64,000 nt of DNA from Noviherbaspirillum sedimenti. GTDB taxonomy: Bacteria; Pseudomonadota; Gammaproteobacteria; Burkholderiales; Burkholderiaceae_D. The stretch covers positions 3,410,001 through 3,474,000 of the forward strand of contig NZ_QYUQ01000002.1 in the NCBI RefSeq assembly GCF_003590835.1. Direction: 5' to 3'. This document shows, piece after piece, positions 46,501 to 54,124 of this stretch. The first letter of the stretch is position 1; each line of letters begins with the position of its first letter. A program made the translations under genes and the position numbers. The notes under the pieces were generated by a model. The model had not been told where the DNA came from, did no database searches, and saw nothing but the letters and a program-made list of their open reading frames with translations.

Positions 46501-46891
46501 CCACCGGCACCTTGGTGCGTATGGCCAGGTTGCGCGCCTCGACCTTGTCGCCGAACAGTTGCAGCACTTCCGGGCGCGGACCGACGAAGACGATACCTTC
46601 TTCGGCGCAGCGGGTGGCGAAATGGGCATTCTCGCTCAAGAAGCCGTAGCCTGGGTGGATGGCGTCGCAGCCGGCTTCGCGCGCGATTGCGATGATCTGT
46701 TCGATGTCCAGATAGGCGGCCGCGCCCGAACCTTTCAGGCCGCGCGCCTCGTCGGTCTTGCGACGATGCAGCGACAACGCATCGTCTTCTGAAAACAGGG
46801 AGACCGTTTCGATCCCGAGTTCAAATGCGGCGCGGGCAATGCGGATGGCGATTTCGCCACGATTTGCAATCAGCAGTTTTTGGATGTTCAT
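43571..46891 (-). CDS. Single-chain biotin-dependent acyl-CoA carboxylase
   Basis: This 1106-residue fused enzyme has a biotin carboxylase (residues 1-450; GGGGRGMR nucleotide-binding motif, EANPRLQVEHTVTEE), a biotin carboxyl carrier domain with the biotinyl Lys in EAMKMEH (about residue 534), and a carboxyltransferase (about 600-1106; YTVFAGTQG, FAGNAALVG). Most acyl-CoA carboxylases split these over two or more chains. Fusions of this size are known as long-chain acyl-CoA carboxylases. Start MNIQKLLIANRGEIA at 46891. It would carboxylate the acyl-CoA made by this island; the substrate is unknown. Confidence 0.9.
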   Translation of the reverse strand: MNIQKLLIANRGEIAIRIARAAFELGIETVSLFSEDDALSLHRRKTDEARGLKGSGAAAYLDIEQIIAIAREAGCDAIHPGYGFLSENAHFATRCAEEGIVFVGPRPEVLQLFGDKVEARNLAIRTKVPVVPGTEGITSLAQAHEFLASLGDGGAMMIKAVSGGGGRGMRAVYAPGQVDEAYARCQSEAKAAFGNDAVYVEQLVQSARHIEVQVVGDGSGRVVHLWERECTIQRRNQKVIEIAPSPTLRPALRERITAAAVRLAEAIKYGSLGTFEFLLDASKDSDDAQFVFMEANPRLQVEHTVTEEITGIDLVKTQLRIAGGSTLADLGLNQAAIPAPKGHAIQLRINMETMEADGNARPAGGTLRAFEPPTGPGIRVDTFGYTDYTTNPNFDSLLAKLITHAPHGSFADLAARTYRALCEFRIQGVSTNIAFLQNLLRHPDVIANRVNTRFVENHIAELVAAPADAHQKLYYDSGEQAGGAKGGARTDGAPAAPVNTTPVKTPMQGVIVVVNVAEGDTVYAGQQVAVIEAMKMEHIVTAEVSGIVRRIDVKKGDTLFQDHPMLHIEETALEGGNEVAAASIDPDYIRPDLAEVLQRHADGLDAARPDAVARRRKTGQRTARENVADLCDADSFIEYGALTHGAQRDRYSVEELQRISPADGLIAGVGSVNAVRFEDGKARCMVIAYDYTVFAGTQGTNNHKKIDRMLQLAEQWQLPIVIFAEGGGGRPGDIENHTVAMLNTTTFMHYARLSGLVPRVCIVSGRSFAGNAALVGCSDVIIATANATVGMGGPAMVEGGGLGSYTPEEIGPVSVQAPNGVFDIVVADEAEAVAASKKYLSYFQGPVADWSCADQRLLRQMVPENRLRVYDMRKVIEALADADSVLELRGEFGVGIITAFIRIEGRPVGLLANNPAHLGGAIDADAADKSARFMQLCDAFDIPMLSLCDTPGFMVGPDSEKTAMVRHVSRMFVAAASITVPFFSIVLRKGYGLGSISMTGGSYHAPFFTVSWPSGEFGAMGIEGAAKLGYRKELEAVADPAERQGLLEKLVSAAYEKGKATSMAAYLEIDDVIDPAESRKWIVRGLRSLPPVMPRAGKKRNFVDTW

Positions 46892-47002
46892 TGCTTCTTC
46901 AATGCTGGCGGATAAGGATATTGATGGTGAGTCTTGCAACTATCTGCTGCGGAAATGCATCCGGGGCATGCACCTTCAGTGGCGCACGCCCCTTCTCACG
47001 GC

Positions 47003-48217
47003 TTACTTCTTGACCAGCGGGCAGGCGCTTTCGGACAGCGGACGGAATGCCTGGTCACCCGGGATGGTCTGGATCACCTTGTAATAATCCCAGGGGGCTT
47101 TCGACTCGCTCGGCTTCTTGACCTGGATCAGGTACATGTCATGCACCATGCGACCGTCTTCGCGGATCTTGCCATCTTTCGCAAAGAAATCATTGATCGG
47201 CGTCTGTTTCATTTTCGCCATTACCGCAGCGGTGTCATCGCTGCCGGCGGCCTGGACCGACTTCAGATAGTGCATGACCGCGGAATAGGTGCCGGCTTGC
47301 GCCATGGTAGGCATCTTGCCGGTGACCTTGAAGTAACGCTGTGACCAGGTGCGCGATTCCGGCGTGCGATCCCAGTAGAAGGCGGTCGTGGCGAACATGC
47401 CTTGCGCGGTTTCCAGACCGAGCGCATGCACGTCCGAAATGAACAGCATCATGGCCGCGACCTTCTGCTTGTCCGTGACCTTGAACATGCGCGCGGTCTT
47501 GATCGAGTTGATGGTGTCGTTGACGCCGTTGGCCAGGGCAATGACGTCCGCCTTGGAACCTTGCGCGGTCATCATGTACGAAGAAAAATCGGACGAGTTC
47601 AGCGGATGCTTGACGCTGCCGACCACCTTGCCGCCGTACTGGTTGACCGCTGCGGTGACGTCGCCGGCAAGCGACTGACCGAAGGCATAGTCGACCTGCA
47701 ACATGAACCAGGATTTGCCGCCGTGCTCGACCACCGCCTTGCCGGTGCTCTTGGCCAGGGCATAGGTGTCATAGGTGTAGTGCACGACGTTGGCGGCGCA
47801 GTTCTCGCCGGTGATGGTGCTGGAGCCGGCTTCGGTATTGATGACGATCTTGTTCTTTTCCTTGGCGACATTGGTCACCGCATTGTGCACTGCGGTGTTG
47901 CCCAGGCCGATCACCATGTCTGCCTGGTCCTGGTCGAACCACTGGCGCGCCTTGGTGGAGCCGATGTCGGCCTTGTTCTGATGGTCGACCCACAGCAGTT
48001 CCACCGGCTTGCCGAGCACCTTGCTGCCGAAATCCTGGATTGCCATCTGGGCCGCGGCAATCGAGCCCTTGCCGCCGATATCGGCGTAGGCGCTGGAAAC
48101 GTCGCTGATGACGCCGATCTTGACGACGTTGTCGGAAATGTTCTGGGCATGGACCAGCGGACCTGCCAGACCGATGGCGCCTGCAAGCGTGGCGAAACGG
48201 GCGAATTTCAATTTCAT
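47003..48217 (-). CDS. Branched-chain-amino-acid-type ABC substrate-binding protein (orphan)
   Basis: This exported 404-residue protein has a signal peptide (MKLKFARFATLAGAIGLAGP, cleaved near VHAQ) and a LivJ-type fold (VVKIGVISDVSSAYADIGG). AGGAG precedes the ATG at 48217, which sets the start over a longer frame to 48556. No permease or ATPase is adjacent. It is the first gene of the minus-strand operon and is paralogous to the binding protein at 8177-9385. It probably delivers a substrate of the island from the periplasm; this is inference. Confidence 0.85.
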   Translation of the reverse strand: MKLKFARFATLAGAIGLAGPLVHAQNISDNVVKIGVISDVSSAYADIGGKGSIAAAQMAIQDFGSKVLGKPVELLWVDHQNKADIGSTKARQWFDQDQADMVIGLGNTAVHNAVTNVAKEKNKIVINTEAGSSTITGENCAANVVHYTYDTYALAKSTGKAVVEHGGKSWFMLQVDYAFGQSLAGDVTAAVNQYGGKVVGSVKHPLNSSDFSSYMMTAQGSKADVIALANGVNDTINSIKTARMFKVTDKQKVAAMMLFISDVHALGLETAQGMFATTAFYWDRTPESRTWSQRYFKVTGKMPTMAQAGTYSAVMHYLKSVQAAGSDDTAAVMAKMKQTPINDFFAKDGKIREDGRMVHDMYLIQVKKPSESKAPWDYYKVIQTIPGDQAFRPLSESACPLVKK

Positions 48218-48453
48218 GGTGCTGTCTCCTGATGGTGTGATGAAAAACTCTTTACGGTTTTTGTGGATGGATAACTTCAGGGGTGTCTGATACGGCCTTG
48301 CCGTGGCTGCATCAAGCGATTTTGTAATGTACAGAAAACCGCATGCAATCGCACTTTGTAATTGCCGAAGTGATGATTCCGTTTCGCTTAAGCGCATCTC
48401 GCTATCGATCGCGCCGCTGTCCGACTTCAACGGATATAAAGCCCCCCTTTTAA

Positions 48454-48464
48454 AAATCCCAATT
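48454..48464. promoter_or_regulatory. Shared 11-mer in the second divergent promoter of the island
   Basis: AAATCCCAATT lies 107 bp before the CoA-transferase ATG, in the 354-bp gap between the binding protein and the CoA-transferase. The same 11-mer is at 33860-33870 in the LysR/hydratase gap. It may be a half-site of a common regulator. The gap otherwise holds no gene that I recognise. Confidence 0.4.
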
Positions 48465-48571
48465 GTGGGCGTGCATGGCTTGGTACAGACTTGCCATGAA
48501 GCTTGGCGCTGCGCCTGTTTATTGGTGACGTCCGGCTGACCGAACAATTTATCCACTAAGGGATTGCATCA

Positions 48572-49759
48572 ATGACTTCACCCCGACCACTGGAAGGTGT
48601 CACCGTAATCAGCCTGGAGCATGCGATTGCCGCGCCTTTTTGCACTCGCCAGCTGGCCGACCTCGGTGCACGTGTGATCAAGATCGAGCGCCCGGGCACA
48701 GGCGACTTCGCCCGCGGCTATGACGAACGGGTCGACGGCTTGGCTTCGCATTTCGTCTGGACCAATCGTTCCAAGGAAAGCCTGACGCTGAACCTGAAGG
48801 AAGCCGAAGGCAAGGCCATACTCGACAAGCTGTTGTCGCAGGCCGACGTGGTGGTGCAAAACCTGGCGCCCGGCGCCGCCGCAGGTCTGGGCGTGTCCGC
48901 CGCCGCCCTGCACCCGAAGTACCCTGGCCTGATCATTTGCGACATCTCCGGCTATGGCGAAGACGGCCCCTACCGCGACAAGAAAGCCTACGACCTGATG
49001 ATTCAGAGCGAGGCCGGCTTCCTGTCGGTGACCGGCACCAAGAACGATCCGTCGAAGGCCGGCAACTCGATCGCCGACATTGCCGCAGGCATGTACGCTT
49101 ATACCAACATCCTGGTGGCGCTGCTCAAGCGCGGCCGCGACGGCAAGGGCAGCCGCATCGAGGTATCGATGCTGGAGGCATTGACCGAATGGATGGGCTA
49201 TCCGCTCTACTACTCTTATCACAACGCACCGCCACCGACGCGCTCGGGCGCCGCTCATGCCACCATCTATCCCTACGGCCCCTTCGAAGCCGGCGACGGC
49301 AACACCGTCATGCTCGGCTTGCAAAACGAGCGCGAATGGAAATGCTTCTGCGAACAGGTCCTGGATAATCCTGCATTGGTCGAGGACATCCGCTTCTCGT
49401 CCAATTCGCGGCGCCACGCCAACCGCATCGAACTTCGCCGGATGATTCTTGAAAGATTTGCCCAGTTCAGCGCCGAGCAAGTGGTGCAGATGCTGGAACA
49501 GGCGCAGATCGCCAGCGCCCGCGTCAATTCCATGCACGACCTGTGGGTGCATCCGCAGCTGGCGGCGCGCCAGCGCTGGGTCGAGGTCGATTCGCCAGTC
49601 GGCCCGTTGCCGGCGCTCCTGCCGCCGGGGAAAAACGATTCCTTCGAATATCGCATGGACGCGATTCCGGCGCTCGGCGAGCATACCGACAGCATTCTCG
49701 CCGAGCTCGGTTACGGCAAGCGCGATATCGTGGCATTGCACAAGCAGGGAGTGGTCTGA
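48572..49759 (+). CDS. Class III CoA-transferase (CaiB/BaiF family), itaconate CoA-transferase-like
   Basis: This 395-residue CoA-transferase has the catalytic Asp in KKAYDLMIQSEAG and family motifs RPGTGDFARGYD and PGLIICDISGYGEDGPY. It would transfer CoA from succinyl-CoA or acetyl-CoA to the free acid. It is followed directly, with a shared TGATG, by the CitE-like lyase, exactly the arrangement of itaconate CoA-transferase and citramalyl-CoA lyase in itaconate clusters. Substrate is inferred from this pairing. Confidence 0.82.
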   Translation: MTSPRPLEGVTVISLEHAIAAPFCTRQLADLGARVIKIERPGTGDFARGYDERVDGLASHFVWTNRSKESLTLNLKEAEGKAILDKLLSQADVVVQNLAPGAAAGLGVSAAALHPKYPGLIICDISGYGEDGPYRDKKAYDLMIQSEAGFLSVTGTKNDPSKAGNSIADIAAGMYAYTNILVALLKRGRDGKGSRIEVSMLEALTEWMGYPLYYSYHNAPPPTRSGAAHATIYPYGPFEAGDGNTVMLGLQNEREWKCFCEQVLDNPALVEDIRFSSNSRRHANRIELRRMILERFAQFSAEQVVQMLEQAQIASARVNSMHDLWVHPQLAARQRWVEVDSPVGPLPALLPPGKNDSFEYRMDAIPALGEHTDSILAELGYGKRDIVALHKQGVV

Positions 49760-50580
49760 TGGCGCTGCCGCGCTCGTACCTGTTCGTGCCGGCAGACCGG
49801 CCCGAGCGCTTTGCCAAAGCACTCGCCAGTGGCGCCGACGCCGTGATCCTCGACCTTGAGGATGCGGTCGCCCCGGCCGCCAAGGAAGGCGCGCGCGCCG
49901 CGCTGGCGGGCTGGCTGGCAGGATTGGAGGAAGCGGCGCCCCATCTCTGGATCCGCATCAATCCATCGGCGACAGCGTGGCACGATGCCGATCTGGCGCT
50001 GACGGCGCGTAGCGCAATCGGCGGCGTGGTATTACCCAAGACGGAACAGGCCAGTGCGCTGCGCGACGTCGCCGCCCGCCTTGCGCCAGGCCAGCGGCTA
50101 TTGCCGCTGATCGAAAGCGCCGCAGGGCTTGCCGGCATGCGCGAGCTGGCACGTGTGGAGCGGGTCGAACGCCTGCTGTTCGGCTCGATTGACTTGCAGC
50201 TCGATCTCGGCATGCAATGCGACGAGCAGGAATCCGAACTGGCGCACTGGCGTGCCGAGCTGGTGCTGGCTTCGCGCCTGGCCGGCATTGCGCCGCCGGT
50301 CGACGGCGTGACCGTGGCGCTGGATGACGAAGCCGCACTGGAGGGGGCGGTAGCGCGCGCGCGACGCATGGGTTTTGGCGCCAAGCTCTGCATCCACCCA
50401 CGTCAGGTGGCCGGTGTGAACCGCGGCTTTCTGCCGGGAGAAAAGGAACTGGGCTGGGCCAGCCGGGTGCTGGCGGCGGTCGCCGCCAGCGGTGGCGCGG
50501 CGGTTGCGGTTGACGGCAAGATGGTGGATGCGCCGGTAATCGCGCTGGCGCAACGCTTGCTGCAGGAAGCACAACGCTAG
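49759..50580 (+). CDS. CitE-like citramalyl-CoA lyase
   Basis: This 273-residue HpcH/HpaI-CitE fold lyase begins MALPRSYLFVPADRPERFAK and has the metal-binding acidic residues in ILDLEDAV, LLPLIESAAGL and FGSIDLQLDLG. By context it would cleave (S)-citramalyl-CoA into acetyl-CoA and pyruvate. Its ATG overlaps the CoA-transferase stop (TGATG). The alternative is a malyl-CoA or other CitE-type lyase. Confidence 0.82.
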   Translation: MALPRSYLFVPADRPERFAKALASGADAVILDLEDAVAPAAKEGARAALAGWLAGLEEAAPHLWIRINPSATAWHDADLALTARSAIGGVVLPKTEQASALRDVAARLAPGQRLLPLIESAAGLAGMRELARVERVERLLFGSIDLQLDLGMQCDEQESELAHWRAELVLASRLAGIAPPVDGVTVALDDEAALEGAVARARRMGFGAKLCIHPRQVAGVNRGFLPGEKELGWASRVLAAVAASGGAAVAVDGKMVDAPVIALAQRLLQEAQR

Positions 50581-50645
50581 CTTGCAGGCAGGCCTAGGCG
50601 CGGGAACGAACCAGGAAAACAGAACATAACAGGAGACCAGACAAT

Positions 50646-52253
50646 ATGAACACAAAGATTATCTACCGCCAGGAAGAGAAGCCAATGCACGAATATCTGC
50701 GCCAGCATGCGCGCGTGCAGCCGGACAAGGCGGCCTTCATCTGGTACGGCACCAGCATCAGCTACGCCGAACTGGATCGCCTCAGCGATACCTTCGCCGC
50801 GCGCCTGGCGCAGCTGGGCGTGCGCAAGGGGGACCGGGTGGCGCTGTTTCTGCAAAACTGCCCGCAATACATTATTGCCCACGTCGGCATCCAGAAACTG
50901 GGCGCCATCGTCGGCCCGTGCAGCCCGCTGTTCAAGGGCCATGAACTGGAATACCAGCTCGCCGACCTGGGCGCCGAAGTCATCGTGGCCGCCGACGACC
51001 TGTACCCGGTGATCGAGACGGTGCGCGAAAAAACCAAACTGCGCCACATCTTCCTGACCAACTACGGTGACCTGGTGCCGGAACAGCCGACCATCAACGT
51101 GCCCGACGAGCTGCGCGCGCCCAAGCTGCGCCTGCCCGGCGCGGAGGATTTCATGGAAATCCTTGCGCAGACATTGCCGGCGCCGCAAGTCGAACTCGAC
51201 ATGGATGACGTGGCGCTGATGACCTACACCTCGGGCACCACCGGCTTGCCCAAGGGCGCCATGCTGACCTACCGCAACGCCCTGTTCAAGAGCTATGCGG
51301 CGGCCGACCAGAACTATGTTTACCAGGATGACATGCTGCTCGGCGTGGCGCCGATCTACCATATCGCCGGCATGCTGCTGGCGATTAACGTGACGCTCTA
51401 TACGGGCGCCACCACCGTGCTGCTATACCGATTCGATCCGGTGCAGGTACTACAGGCGATCGACCGCTACAAGATCACCTGGTGGTACAGTGGCGCCACC
51501 ATGAACGTGGCAGTGATGCAGCTTGATGATGCAAAAAAATACGATTGCTCCAGCCTGCGCATCAACCCGGCCACCAGCTTCGGCATCACCCTGACCAAAC
51601 CGCTGGCCGACCAGTGGCTGGCATTCACCGGCGGCTGCAAGCTCTATGAAGCCACCTACGGCATGTCCGAGACCCACACCTGGGACACATCGATGCCAGT
51701 CGACGCGGTGCGCTGGGGCGCGCACGGCAAGATGGTGCCGGGCGTCGAATGCCGCGTGCTCGACCCAGACACCGGCGCAGAAAGGCCGCTGGGCGAATCC
51801 GGCGAAATGGTGGTGCGCAGTCCGGGCAACTTCAAGGGCTACTGGAACAAGCCGGAAGCCACCGTCAGCACCCTGCGCGAGGGGTGGGTGCATACCGGCG
51901 ACATGGTGAAGATGGATGCCGACGGCTACCTGACCTTCCTCGGCCGCTTCAAGGAAATGATCAAGGTATCCGGCTACAGCGTGTTTCCGGAAGAGGTCGA
52001 GACCATCCTGATCAAGCACCCGGCGATCCGCCAGGCGGCGGTAATCGGCATCGACGATCCGCAAAAGGGCCAGGTAGTCAAGGCGGTGGTGGTGCTGCAG
52101 CCGGAACTGGCGCAGGCGCCGACGGGTGAAGAACTGGCGGCATGGAGCCGCGAACAGATGTCCGTCTACAAGGTGCCCAAGGTTTTCGAATTCCGCGACA
52201 CGCTGCCTGCCACGGGCACCGGCAAGCTGCTGCGTCGTCTGCTGAAGAACTAA
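50646..52253 (+). CDS. AMP-forming acyl-CoA ligase (1)
   Basis: This 535-residue ligase has the AMP motif YTSGTTGLPKGAML, the second motif YGMSETH and the C-terminal catalytic Lys in ATGTGKLLRR. It activates a carboxylic acid with ATP and CoA. AGGAG lies 10 nt before the ATG at 50646; a second in-frame ATG at 50685 is possible. It follows the CitE-like gene by 65 bp and may share its transcript. Its acid is unknown. Confidence 0.87.
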   Translation: MNTKIIYRQEEKPMHEYLRQHARVQPDKAAFIWYGTSISYAELDRLSDTFAARLAQLGVRKGDRVALFLQNCPQYIIAHVGIQKLGAIVGPCSPLFKGHELEYQLADLGAEVIVAADDLYPVIETVREKTKLRHIFLTNYGDLVPEQPTINVPDELRAPKLRLPGAEDFMEILAQTLPAPQVELDMDDVALMTYTSGTTGLPKGAMLTYRNALFKSYAAADQNYVYQDDMLLGVAPIYHIAGMLLAINVTLYTGATTVLLYRFDPVQVLQAIDRYKITWWYSGATMNVAVMQLDDAKKYDCSSLRINPATSFGITLTKPLADQWLAFTGGCKLYEATYGMSETHTWDTSMPVDAVRWGAHGKMVPGVECRVLDPDTGAERPLGESGEMVVRSPGNFKGYWNKPEATVSTLREGWVHTGDMVKMDADGYLTFLGRFKEMIKVSGYSVFPEEVETILIKHPAIRQAAVIGIDDPQKGQVVKAVVVLQPELAQAPTGEELAAWSREQMSVYKVPKVFEFRDTLPATGTGKLLRRLLKN

Positions 52254-52271
52254 TTTAAACTGCAAGAGATC

Positions 52272-53996
52272 ATGGACAAGCAAACCCTTCTGCAAGAACT
52301 GCGGCGCGACGGCGAACTGGTGACCAAGCGCCTCGAACACTGGGCAAGACAAACGCCCGAGCGCACCTGCTTTTATTACGGCGAAGACAACATTGCCCTG
52401 AGCTTTGCCGAATTCAACCGCTTAAGCGACCAGATCGCCGGCAATCTGGCAGCCGCCGGCATCACCAAGGGCATGCACGTGTCGGTGTTCATGCGCAACC
52501 AGCTGATCACGGCACTGGCGATGTTCGGCATCTGGAAGGCCGGCGCGGTATTTTGCCCGGTCAATTTCGGCCTGACCGGACGCCTGCTGGCTTACCAGAT
52601 TGGCGACACCCGGCCGGCGCTGCTGATCGCCGAGCGTGCTCTGGTGCCGATGCTCGACGAGATCGCCGACCAGATGGACAGCGTGCGCGACCTGGTGGTC
52701 TACGATGCGCCGACCGGCGCCCACGACCATGTCGAAGGCGGCGCGCGCTTTGCCGGCGCCTTGCCCGAGCGGCCGTGGGAGGAACTGCTGCGTCCCGCGC
52801 AAAAGCCGGCCATCCAGCTGGAATACGACGACCGCGCCAACATCATCTATACCTCCGGCACCACCGGCCCTGCCAAGGGCGTGGTGCAAAGCCACCGCTG
52901 GATGAACCAGTACACCTTCCTGTTCCGCCAGCTGCTGGACCAGGACGACGTGGTGTACAACGATCTGCCACTGTACCATGTCGGCGGCGCCGTCTACAAC
53001 GTGGTGCGCGCGGTCTGGGCCGGCTGCGCTTCGGCCTGCTGGGACCGCTTCAGCCCCAACCAGTTCTGGCAGCGCATCGCCACCAGCAATGCCACCAGCG
53101 CGGTGCTGGTCGATACCATGATTTCCTGGCTGGCCAAGGCCGATCCGCTGCCGACGGACCGCAACAATACGCTCAACAAGGTGCACATGCAGCCGCTGCC
53201 GGACAGGCATGTGGAAATTTCGCAGCGCTTCGGCTTCGATTACGTCACTGCCGGCTTCGGTCAGACCGAATCTGGCATGTCCTGTTTTACCATCATCGAG
53301 GAAACCGACGACAGCAATGGCACGCCGCCGGCCTTCTTGCGCGGTCTCGGACGCACCGAAATCCGCGCGCGCGCAGCGCGCTATGGCGTGCCGGTGCTGC
53401 CGGTGGAGCGCGCCGGCACGGTCGGCAAGGGCCACATGGGCTTGCCATCGGTCTTCGTCGAGGCGGCCATCCTGGACGAGCGCGACCGTGAATGCGCCGC
53501 CGGCGAGCCCGGGCAGCTGGCGTTCCGCTCCCGGCTGCCATCGCTGCTGCTGCACGAGTATCTCGGCAAGCCCGAAGCCACCGCCAAGGCATTTCGCAAT
53601 CTATGGTTCCACACCGGCGATTCGGCGCGGCGCAACAGCGACGGCACCTACAACTTCGTCGATCGCATGGGCGACCGCATTCGCGTGCGCGGCGAAAACA
53701 TCTCGTCTTTCCATATCGAAGACATGATCAACCAGTGTCCCGGCGTCGGCATGACGGCCGCTTTCGCGGTACCGGCAGAGGATGGCGACGAGGACGACGT
53801 GGTGGTATTCGTGGCCGTGCGCGACGGACAGACGCTTTCCGAGCAGCTGGTGCTGGAATGGTCTGAACAGAACATGCCGAAGTTCATGCGGCCAAGATAT
53901 GTGCGGGTGGTGGAAGACCTGCCGCGTACGCTGACGCAGAAGGTCGAGAAGTTCAAGCTGAAGAAGAGGATTCTGGAGGAGTTGGGACGGGGTTAA
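52272..53996 (+). CDS. AMP-forming acyl-CoA ligase (2)
   Basis: This 574-residue ligase has YTSGTTGPAKGVVQ, GFGQTESGMS and the C-terminal Lys in TLTQKVEKFKL. It is 18 bp after ligase 1 but only distantly related to it (different N-terminus, additional long helical region before the AMP motif). The two may activate different acids or one an aryl or branched substrate. It is the last gene of the island before the NYN fragment. Confidence 0.87.
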   Translation: MDKQTLLQELRRDGELVTKRLEHWARQTPERTCFYYGEDNIALSFAEFNRLSDQIAGNLAAAGITKGMHVSVFMRNQLITALAMFGIWKAGAVFCPVNFGLTGRLLAYQIGDTRPALLIAERALVPMLDEIADQMDSVRDLVVYDAPTGAHDHVEGGARFAGALPERPWEELLRPAQKPAIQLEYDDRANIIYTSGTTGPAKGVVQSHRWMNQYTFLFRQLLDQDDVVYNDLPLYHVGGAVYNVVRAVWAGCASACWDRFSPNQFWQRIATSNATSAVLVDTMISWLAKADPLPTDRNNTLNKVHMQPLPDRHVEISQRFGFDYVTAGFGQTESGMSCFTIIEETDDSNGTPPAFLRGLGRTEIRARAARYGVPVLPVERAGTVGKGHMGLPSVFVEAAILDERDRECAAGEPGQLAFRSRLPSLLLHEYLGKPEATAKAFRNLWFHTGDSARRNSDGTYNFVDRMGDRIRVRGENISSFHIEDMINQCPGVGMTAAFAVPAEDGDEDDVVVFVAVRDGQTLSEQLVLEWSEQNMPKFMRPRYVRVVEDLPRTLTQKVEKFKLKKRILEELGRG

Positions 53997-54005
53997 GTCC
54001 AGGCC

Positions 54006-54115
54006 GAGCGCATCGACCACCATGCGGATACCCGCCGAGTACTTGCCGGACTGGCGCAGGTGCGGAATTTCGATCAGCTCGAACGCCGCTTCGTGCATCC
54101 CGCACGCCCAGGGCA
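54006..54115 (-). pseudogene. Internally deleted copy of part of the NYN-LOTUS gene
   Basis: 54006-54099 matches about 94 bp of the NYN gene (31069-31162, encoding MHEAAFELIEIPHLRQSG and RMVVDAL) with a handful of changes. It then continues at 54094-54115 into 31276-31297 of the same gene. The sequence between (31163-31275) is missing; both parents share GATGCA on the minus strand at the join, so a microhomology-mediated deletion is likely. It has no function of its own and marks the right edge of the island. Confidence 0.8.
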
Positions 54116-54124
54116 TGGATTTGT

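Noticed and set aside
43562..46792. Very long open frame on the plus strand opposite the carboxylase
   Set aside because: It is the complementary frame of a G/C-rich gene. Its translation is rich in Arg, His and Gly with no domain, and the minus-strand carboxylase has full family motifs.
48458..48469. CCCAATTGTGGG as an independent palindromic operator
   Set aside because: Only four outer base pairs match (CCCA/TGGG); the stronger observation is the shared 11-mer that overlaps it.
48578..49822. Minus-strand frame opposite the CoA-transferase
   Set aside because: The CoA-transferase on the plus strand has its catalytic Asp and tight coupling to CitE; the opposite frame has no domain.
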